From Pagrus major (lineage: Eukaryota > Chordata > Actinopteri > Spariformes > Sparidae): DNA of 64,000 bases. Position 1 is the stretch's first letter; each line of letters opens with the position of its first letter. The stretch is from NCBI RefSeq assembly GCF_040436345.1, contig NC_133230.1:16440197-16504196 (forward strand), given 5' to 3'. The notes beneath the pieces are model-generated. The model worked only from the letters and a program-made list of their open reading frames with translations, had not been told where the DNA came from and searched no databases. Position numbers and translations under genes: made by a program. Shown piece after piece: positions 55,815-64,000 of the stretch.

Positions 55815-56355
55815 AACAGGAACCACTGATACATTCACATTTGTATGTGTCCATATAACATACTGACAGTTCTACAGTATGTGTCATATCACATTCATAT
55901 TACATGTTTATGATATCACTGTCATATGAGGAGGTGGAGGGGAAGGTGGTAGAGTTACAGGTGAGAAGGTTGCCAAGCCAGTGACCACAGTTCGAGACTG
56001 TGTTTCAACAAGTGTGACACCACTGGATAATTTTAGGGAGACATCAAGACAATTTCCAGCTGTGGTTGTGGCAACAAAAACGGAAGGTTTTGATGAGAAG
56101 TTGGGACATCTCCAGCCGTGTTTGTCGTAACAAAACCGGTTGTTTTTCACACAATCTTTGTATATCTCAAGGCGTGTTTGTAGCGACCAAAACATGATCT
56201 TTTCCTGAGCACAGCCAATGTTTTTTGTGTCTTAACCTAACCCAATCATAAGCACAGCGTTGGGACAACATAAAATCAAAAATTTAAAGAAATATAAAGT
56301 TGCAACATAAAGAAACCTAAAGTTTCAAAATATTGGTGGTTTGCAGAAACATAGC
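55815..56355 (+). repeat. Interspersed repeat family R2, copy 2
   Basis: Same order of blocks as 28015-28510, including CACCACTGGATAATTTTAGG, GTGGCAACAAAAACG, CTTAACCTAACCCAATCATA and ACCTAAAGTTTCAAAATATT. It has extra sequence in the middle (a second GTAACAAAACC-type unit), so one copy is expanded or the other shortened. Confidence 0.7.
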
Positions 56356-56867
56356 CAATATTTATTCTGGTGATTGGGTTGGATCTGTATCGAGCATTTA
56401 ATCCAATACATTAGACTTTTTTGCCTGCTCGCTAACTAGTTTTCATGGTTGCATGGACTGGATATGCCAGATAAGTATCAGCACCGATATTGACCTTATT
56501 TGGTCTGATTTCTACCACAATGCCATTACAGAAATTCAGTGTTTCACTATCGCTATTCATTAAGCCTTAGCTATCCACCAACTAGGCTTTTGGCACTTTA
56601 GCATTCCCTTGCATAATGTTACCCTAAATACTGTAAAAATTATTCCAGTGAGGTACAAAGATTTTAATTTTGAGGGGAAAAAAGAGATAAGTGGTATTCG
56701 ATCATTACTCTATATTATATATCCTGAGTTGAGGTATCAGAAGCAGTACTGGGAAAGGAAAAGTAGGATCGGTGCATCTCTTGTTTTTTACACACTTTTA
56801 ATGACAACATTTGGTGGTGGAAGGTTCTGGGAAGTCAGCCTATTGTAGCTAGATTACTGTGACAAAA

Positions 56868-57365
56868 AGGGCTTAATCGATTAGTCAATTGATAATAAAA
56901 ACCAGCAAGCATTTTGATAATTGCAAAATTGTTTTCAAGAAAAAATAGTGAGACGATGCTACACATTTTCAGGTCTAGCATCTCCAAAGGACAGAATTTT
57001 CTGCCTCTCTTTATCATATATATTAGTAAATATATAGTGTATAGTATATGGTATAGTTTGAAAAACTAAAGACTCTGTCAAGTTGTGATTAGCATTTTTC
57101 ACTGTTTTTGGACATGTCATCAACCAACAATTGATTTTTAGTCTACATATTGTTACAAAAAAAGAGAACCCTATATGATGTCTGTCCAAAATAAAAAAAC
57201 CCACTAATATTCAATTTACAGTGGAAAACAGAAAATAAAAACTGCTAATACTCCTAAAGCTGGAACAGAGGAATCTTTGTCATATTAGCTTGATTTAAAA
57301 GATTAACAAATTAGTTGTAGATACATTTTCTGCCAATTGATTAGTTGTTTCAGCACTATATCATA
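56868..57365 (-). repeat. R1 repeat copies, degraded
   Basis: Starts with TTAATCGATTAGTCAATTGA and ends with TTGATTAGTTGTTTCAGCAC, with R1-like interior pieces. Probably one long or two overlapping old copies. Confidence 0.5.
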
Positions 57366-57889
57366 GCTTCTATTAGCTCAAATTAGCTACTCAATATTTT
57401 TCCATTTATGTTTGCTATACTGTTGATATGGAAAATTTATTTTTTTTAAAAATCTGCTCCCTAAAATACTTCAGAATCCTCTAGATACAAGCAAAAGCAA
57501 AATCAAGTCAAAAAAGATGTTTGCAAGATGTTTATACAGCAGTTCTTATCTTAATTCAAGCAACATTTTATACAGGCTTGCAAAGAACTTGGATAGTCTA
57601 CAAACCCAATACTCCAAAGATTTAATGGTGTATGATGTGGTTTGTGCTGTGCTGAGATGGAGTTTTCATATCTGTATTCATATCATCATATATCTTTCAT
57701 TAACTGTGAGGCACCAACTCTAGATAATTACCACAACAACACATGTAGAAATATCCCACAGCTAGGGGGGAAAATGATTAAAAACTGCTCTTCCCTACTG
57801 ACTTTACAAACTTTGCCACTGTCAAGCTACAATATTATCTTTGATTAGCTGTGAATTGATCAGAATGAGGGTACACTGCAAGGTTTCTG

Positions 57890-58640
57890 TCTAGCCTCCC
57901 TCTCCCTGACTGCCCTCTGCATGGCTGCCCCCTCATTACTGTAATTGACACGTTCATTCCTCCTCTTCCCCCTTAAGGCGCTGATGGCTCAATTAGGAGC
58001 TGGCCGGAGGACTGATTGGACGCCAAAGATAATGAGGTCGCCGCTTGGCTAAAACTGAGCCCATCGCATCCAGCCAAACCAAGCTCACTTGGTGACATAC
58101 GGTGCGCCACAGAGGAAGAAAAGACATTTTACGAGTCAATCTAAAGACACATCAGAAAAAGACCAGATAGAGGTGTATAATGGCGGATAATGAATGTTTT
58201 TTGGCTGGACCAGGTTTGCCTCATTATCTTAAGAGGGCAGGAATTTGTTGACTCTGGTGAAAAGTAAGCTACACACATGTTATTCGAATCATCCAAGTGC
58301 TGGTTATGCAACCCTTGAATGTTCTTCTGATGAAGGAGAGGGAGCACAATCAAGCTCAGGGTAGGCATCTGTCTGTTTTGGAGTAGTGTAATTAGTGGCT
58401 GTGACCTTTAGCGGATTATGCTCTAGCCAATGAAATGTGCCAAAGCCCTGAGATAAATGGTCGGAGCCTCAAACGTGACTTGCAGTGGGGTTTGCCCATC
58501 CACAGCACTCAGACAGGGGTTTAGGTCAGTCTTAATGGCTCAATCTCCGCTCCCCAAACGTGGACAGAGTTGATTTGCATCAACCTTACACCTGACAATA
58601 AAAAGGAGCATGTAGTGAGGAAAGATTAATATATTCATGT
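57890..58640. promoter_or_regulatory. Candidate intronic enhancer block
   Basis: Locally GC-richer and repeat-free, with CTAATTAGG-like (CAATTAGGAG), GATAATGAGG and an octamer ATTTGCAT at 58573-58580 inside TTGATTTGCATCAA. No coding potential. The composition contrast inside an AT-rich, repeat-filled intron suggests constraint, but this is inference only. Confidence 0.3.
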
Positions 58641-58662
58641 GACCTACAAGCACTACACGCTA

Positions 58663-58990
58663 TCAGAGCCGCAACTAATTATTGTTTTCATGAACGATTA
58701 GTCTGTTGATTATTTTCTTGACTGTTTTGTCAATAAAATGTGAGAACATAACATCCCAGATTCCAAGGTGGCATCTTTATTACCCGATCGTAGGTTCAAC
58801 CCAAAGATGTATTCTGTCTACCTTGATAGACGTCTAAAAAAAAGAAGCAAATTCTCACATTTGAGTTTTAGAAATCAGAGAATTTTGTAACTTCTGCTTA
58901 AAAAAATGACTTATTTATGAAAAATTGTTTTGATTTCATTTCTGTCAATCAACTAATTAACCAACTATTAATTTCAATGCTACACACTAT
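58663..58990 (+). repeat. R1 repeat copy
   Basis: Starts AGAGCCGCAACTAATTATTG and continues with GATTAGTCTGTTGATTATTT and AGATTCCAAGGTGGCATCTT in family order. Confidence 0.65.
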
Positions 58991-60165
58991 CCATTTTGAA
59001 TAAGCTACCACTTTTCACAGAACATCACACTCATTGATTGTTTCTTGATCTAATATCTGACTATACAAGCATTTTATAACCATATTTTAAAAACTGTATT
59101 TGTATTTTTTGAAGTTGAAGTTGTATAAAATGCCTTTAGTTGATAATACACTGCTGTGCTCACCAGAGAAGACTGCCTCAGTGTAATGACAACTACATGA
59201 AATAATAAGAATATTCTCATTCTTTCACGATAAGAAATTCTAGTTCAACCTCATCTGTGTTTATTGAGATTAAAAACAATCGACGGAGACCGCTGATGAA
59301 GTCCATCACCCACCAAAAGCGTTGGTATTTGATGACCTGGGAAAGACACTCAACAATTGACCATCTTTCTCAAAAATCCCTTACTCCACCTTAAATACAA
59401 TGAACTATGTGAATATGTCACATAGGGCTGCACAATATATCATATCAGACATGCGCAATAGTATTCCGCGTGCTAATTGATGTGCAACGTCAAGTAAGGC
59501 AGATCAACTCAAACCTGTCATACTACAACTTTTTTGCTGCTTGATACTAAAGGAAAACTTGTCATTTTCCGTGAATCATCTACAAGAGAAGTCTGTCTAA
59601 TAAAACAGAATTTAATCTGATTTAAGATTATACAACTTTCAAAACATGCCTGCAGTATTTTGACCAACACAGAGGATTGAAACTTGGAGTGAAAGATGCC
59701 CCACTGCATTTATGCGTAAATCCCTTTTGATTTTCTTTAGATTAGTTGCATCAATATCATCATTTTTTTACTTTAAAAACTGTGCATGTTGCTACAACAA
59801 CAATCTGTTAGGCTTTATTTGACCAGAGAGACAAAAGATTGAATTCCCATACACCAAATGATGCTAATCATTCAAGCTGTCTGAAGAAATTGTTGCTGTG
59901 GACTTTGAGAAACCCTCGGTTGGTTTAATTCTGTTCATCTTGGCAACCACTCCCAGCTTTGTCAGCTCAAAGACCTACCCATAGGAACTGCAAGTTTAAA
60001 CAGTGCTGTTATTTTAAGCATTTTTAATAAAATACTTTTGTTGATGATAGCAGGCCTTTTGGGCAGCCAATGTGTTGATGCTGCTGTGAGGAGAGTAGAG
60101 AAATGGGACTTAGGAATCTTTGCAAACAATATTAAATTTTGGGACTTGGATAACTTAGCTTTGGC

Positions 60166-60760
60166 TAGGAATGGGATGATATGAAAATTTCATGTTACGA
60201 TTATCCTGTCCAACATAATCGCGATTCACTATTGTTCCGATCATCATTAAAATATTCGTAAAACTTTGATTTAAAAACTTGAAAAAATTGCACTGAAACA
60301 AACTGGAATCACTTTCACATTACCTTTTGTTGGGAAACAACTATTTTTATTGTATCACAAGTAGGACACACGTGTTATTTTAGTGAAAAACAAACAATCA
60401 AAGAATCTTAAATAGGTAATCATATATCATACGGTCTTCCTGTACAAATAAAGTAGAAATAAATGCTGGTATCCTCATCTCAGGTAGTTTTTAGTTTGGA
60501 ATCCATAGTATTAACATACATACACATTTTTTTGGGGGGATAAAATGTGCAAGAAATGCCTTCAGTCATGGTGACAAGCTTCAGCCATCAAAATAAATCA
60601 GGAATCCAAATACAGGACTTTTTTGCAGCGAGCTAGACAGCTTTTTCAAGTAATTCATGTGAGGATATTCATGATTATCTCCGAAATTCGCCACAATCAA
60701 CTTATTGTGAGTGTTTTTTTGTCGCAATCTGTGATAAAATCTTTTATAGTGCCATCCCTA
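60166..60760. mobile_element. 595-bp non-autonomous hAT-like element
   Basis: Ends TAGGAATGG and (reverse complement of right end) TAGGGATGG. Flanked by octamers GCTTTGGC (60158-60165) and GCTTTGAC (60761-60768), seven of eight matching, as for an 8-bp hAT target duplication. The interior has ATATGAAAATTTCATG and CGATTATC motifs and no transposase frame. It is in the first mef2d intron. Confidence 0.75.
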
Positions 60761-61868
60761 GCTTTGACTTATACTAATAAGTATTCAGTATCAAGTTGAA
60801 TACGCACATACTGCTGGAAATGTGTCATCTATGGTCTCGATCACCTACAGATGTTGATATGAATCCATCTGCAGGGACGGCACACAGTGGTGTATCACCC
60901 TGTCAAACTGGCCTACTTCTAGCCCAGCAGCTTTGGTATCTACCCTGGGATGGCACTGATTTCCAGCCTTTGAATACATATAGCCTGTGATAAACCATAA
61001 TCATTGACTTAATTTGACTGAGCCTGACAAGCATTGCTCTTAAGGTATGTAAGGTACAATAAATGGGGCCATGCAAATGCCCTTTGCCTGTCAACAGCAT
61101 CACCGCTTCTGGCATTAGCATTAATAATATGTGTCTTTTGTGGAAAATCAAATCTACTACATCTCTAAAATCTCTGCACAAACACAAAATCAGTACAGGA
61201 ACATATCATTTTTACTGAGGCTGTTGTAAAAAAAAAAAAAAATGCAGCTGGATGAAGAGCTTTGAACAAAAGGTCTGTTATAGTTAAGTCTCCTTAATGT
61301 CATTAAACTACTGACCATGTTAGATCTGGTATGTGGAGTCCACATGAGCTTTTTTTAAACAAAACAAAGTGGAAGCAGAAGCTCGTCTGTATCCTACAAA
61401 CATGACAGATGGGAGTCTGGAGACAGAGTAGGCCCACTGACGGCAGACAGGTACCCTACAGGATCTAATTTGACAGGTTGCGAGCTGAGACTGCTGTCAA
61501 AATCGTGTGTGCCCATTTTACCAAACACAAAAAGCCTCCTTCAAGACACCACGACCGGGCTTGATCCCCAGAGCAGAGGACGAGCTACTCTTCACAGGCC
61601 ATTTCACAATTTTCAAGTTACGAGTCGACCGACAGCCATTACCTTCCTTACACTCTCCATATAACTCGACTGTGCGAGCTGAAGCACACACGCACTACTT
61701 TAAACCACATTACGGACATTTTGTACTCAAATCGCGCCTGTTCTTCTTTAAAATATAAACCAGCTCGGTGTTGGTTATTACTTTGCTACATTTAAATAAT
61801 AAAGCGAGCAGGTTTGCTCCCTGTGCGAGGAAAAAAGACGCAGGAAGGAAATGTATCACTCCACTTAC

Positions 61869-62220
61869 CCTGAAATATTGCTGATAAAACCCGAAAATAG
61901 GCCAGTAGCCAACGGCTCCGGAGGCGACCCGTGTTAATTAAGAAGCACTGATTAATTACGCTGAAGCGACGTCTCTATTTACATGACTCCGCGGCATTTT
62001 ATTCCATTTAATGTTGAAGTAACTATACTGTCCACCCAGGCGATACAGCGTACCCAGTGTACGATCAACGTCATTGACATTAGCCCGTGAGTGACCCGTC
62101 GACAATCCAATCAGAAGCTGACGTGCGGGCCTCTCGTCCAATCAGAGCGCGGTGTCGTCGAAGTGGGCCGGCCCGCGAGAGAGGACATGACGGAGGTGAC
62201 GGCCATGTTCTGCAATAGTG
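61869..62220 (-). promoter_or_regulatory. mef2d: mef2d promoter and non-coding exon 1
   Basis: On the minus strand, an exon ends ...ATATTTCAGG at 61869 followed by gtaagt. Above it lies a GC- and CpG-rich block (62120-62215) with two CCAAT boxes (62107-62111 and 62138-62142, both within CCAATCAGA on the plus strand) 31 bp apart, typical NF-Y sites. There is no TATA box. The start site is not fixed, probably 62000-62150. Confidence 0.5.
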
Positions 62221-64000
62221 TTTGTATCCCTCCGCTTCAGTATTTACCTTTTGCATGATTTTGCATGTGGGGAAAATGTCACTGTAGCCCCACTGTGCCC
62301 TGCCTGCTTTCCATACGAGAACCCGCTAGGCCATTTGTTTTTTCACGTCTGTCTTCACCACAACCCTGGAAGCGGCACATAACCGTCCGCTAAGGCCTGT
62401 TAGGGTTGTTCAAAAGGAGGGAAATGTGGACTTTGTGAGGCAGTAATCGTCCAGATTGTTCCCACAGACCTGCTTTTATCATGCCATCGGATGTTATGGC
62501 ATCATGACGTACAGTAGCCTGATGGTTTCCAAACGAAAATTTACATTATGCACAATACATGTTGGGATATAGTAGAAATCAACTGTGAGAATTATGATAA
62601 ATGTAAAATGTAATATAATCACACACTGTGAAATAGCATCATTCTGTTACTATATATGCACATAAAGCCACCTCTAGACACAGACTAATTTATTATCCAT
62701 CACAGGGCCGGATTAACACGCTTACAGGGTCCTGAGGTCTCGCCCCTTCCACCACTGTACCTTAAATATTTTTCTAGGCAAACCCGGAAGTAAGCATCGC
62801 TCTGGTTCCCTCAAAAAGCCTATGAGAATTGGATTTTGGGATAGTGCTGAAAATAATATTCGTGGCAAACACAAGTTTATGATACTTAACATGTTTTGTT
62901 CACCAAGATGATCTTCACAGATGAACACCACTTTTCTGACCTTCCAAGGGTAAATGAAGTGACAAGCTAACGTTTGGCTATAAACAAACTACATTGCGGT
63001 CACATGATTTAAACGTCACCACCACTAAGCATCTTACTACACAATTACTGTACACGTTTTTTATATAAGTTGGTAAATCCAAAAGTTGTAAAGTTAAATT
63101 AATTACTGTTAAGACAGACTAGTGAATAGATGAGTCTCCGGTGTGATGACGTTTAATGTCCCCAACAACCTCTGTAGTCTAATTTAGACACCTGTTAGCA
63201 ACTGCTGTTTTAAAGACATGTAAGCGCTTTATAATTAAATCGTGGGACATTTAAAGATGTGTTTTATGTCATAGAACAAAACGTGTAAACATCTTAAGCT
63301 TGTCGAAAGCCGAAAACCAATTTAAAAAACTCATTGAATTTGGGACGAGGGAACCAGATGTGCAAAAATGCTAACTGATTTCCTGGTTTTAGGTCCTAAC
63401 TATTAAAGGCTATATTGTGCTTTAATGGTGTATAATCCAAAACAAATTGCCAAAAATTCATTGCCATTTCAGGGGCCTATAAACCGTTTCTTCTCTCTCT
63501 TGTATGTAGGCAAGAGCGGAGTTTGCTGTCCATCTCCTTCCTGTTTAGCTGCATGTCTGAGTTTGTATCCTCTTGTAAATTTGTCCTCTGCATTATGTAC
63601 TAGAACAGGAGCCAACAGTCTTGGATGTGTGAAGATAATTGGCAGATAAAGCTGATTCTGATTTTCAGCAGGTTTCTTGGTCTGAATGAATTTATTTGTT
63701 AATATACACATGCGGCACGTCTACGTCAAGAGAAAGCTGCATTTACATGAGACATTTAGATCGTTACGAACAAGCAGTTTGTGACAAAATACTGAAAATT
63801 GTCTGCGTCGTCCTTGTTAGCTGAAAAACATCTCATTATCATGCTCAATTTCTTTTAAATGGATTCAGCAGGCAGCGAACAACTGTAGCTTGTTAGCTAT
63901 CTAGCAGCTTAATCTATCCCATTCTTTTCAATGAGAAATGCTGACAGGCACTCTGAAGGAGTTTATTCACAGTGTGGCATGACAGGTGAAGAAAAACCTG
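62221..64000. other. Upstream flank of mef2d, no gene recognised
   Basis: AT-rich sequence with no protein-like frame on either strand. The stretch 62750-63420 has the worn look of an old interspersed repeat, but no second copy lies in the window to prove it. Confidence 0.45.

Larger units (their letters stand above)
52728..61868 (-). other. mef2d first intron (9 kb), repeats and possible enhancers
   Basis: Bounded by a minus-strand donor GTAAGT at 61868-61863 and the exon-2 acceptor. It carries R1 copies (53025-53110, 54055-54460, 54965-55241, 56868-57365, 58663-58990), the R2 copy, a 595-bp hAT-like element and a GC-richer block at 57890-58640. No protein-like frame. Confidence 0.5.

Noticed and set aside
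52728..62220. miR-9 precursor, because MIR9-1 lies near MEF2D in human
   Set aside because: I looked on both strands for the mature miR-9 core (TCTTTGGTTATCTAG) and saw no match in the window; only a 10-base partial match near 6003 without a hairpin partner.
62750..63420. Possible interspersed repeat upstream of mef2d
   Set aside because: It resembles dispersed fish repeats in style, but no second copy or inverted ends are in the window, so it was not annotated as an element.

Overview
The window looks like a piece of teleost (probably percomorph) fish nuclear genome. The genes are split by GT-AG introns, there are no operons, and the AT-rich non-coding sequence is full of short non-autonomous DNA-transposon-like repeats and microsatellites. 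The three supported genes are vertebrate-type.

Layout. (1) 1-11.0 kb has no gene I can name. It starts with an inverted-repeat element cut by the window edge, then CA/GT- and GA-rich low-complexity DNA around 2.1-4.1 kb, one possible small coding exon pair (4091-4093 joined to 5146-5225), two opposed copies of one interspersed repeat, and an (ATT)n microsatellite. (2) 11.0-16.7 kb, plus strand: a gene with one non-coding first exon and a single coding exon for a 503-residue protein carrying fifteen AT-hook Gly-Arg-Pro cores, a nuclear DNA-binding protein. (3) 18.5-about 27.3 kb, plus strand: tmem79 (mattrin), one 5' UTR exon and four coding exons, 437 residues. (4) About 30-62 kb, minus strand: mef2d, a MADS-box transcription factor. 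Its 5' UTR exon is near 62 kb, its start-codon exon at 52.4 kb and its stop codon at 34,326. I resolved eleven coding exons with matching splice phases, giving 577 residues with every exon included. (5) 62.2-64 kb is upstream flank with no supported gene.

tmem79 and mef2d are neighbours in human 1q22 as well, but there several genes lie between them; here they converge tail to tail. This supports the identities and suggests gene loss or rearrangement. The three genes have no shared pathway that I can see: a chromatin or DNA-binding protein, a multi-pass membrane protein of the secretory pathway linked to barrier function and Frizzled turnover, and a muscle and neuron transcription factor.

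The points most worth a second look are the fifteen-hook protein, an in-frame 69-nt cassette exon in mef2d that I do not recognise from mammalian MEF2D, the intact 21-nt beta micro-exon, the apparent lack of the muscle alpha2 exon, expanded Gln and Gly tracts in the MEF2D activation domain, a nearly perfect foldback hairpin in a mef2d intron, and a 595-bp element with an 8-bp target duplication. I found no convincing new multi-gene system.
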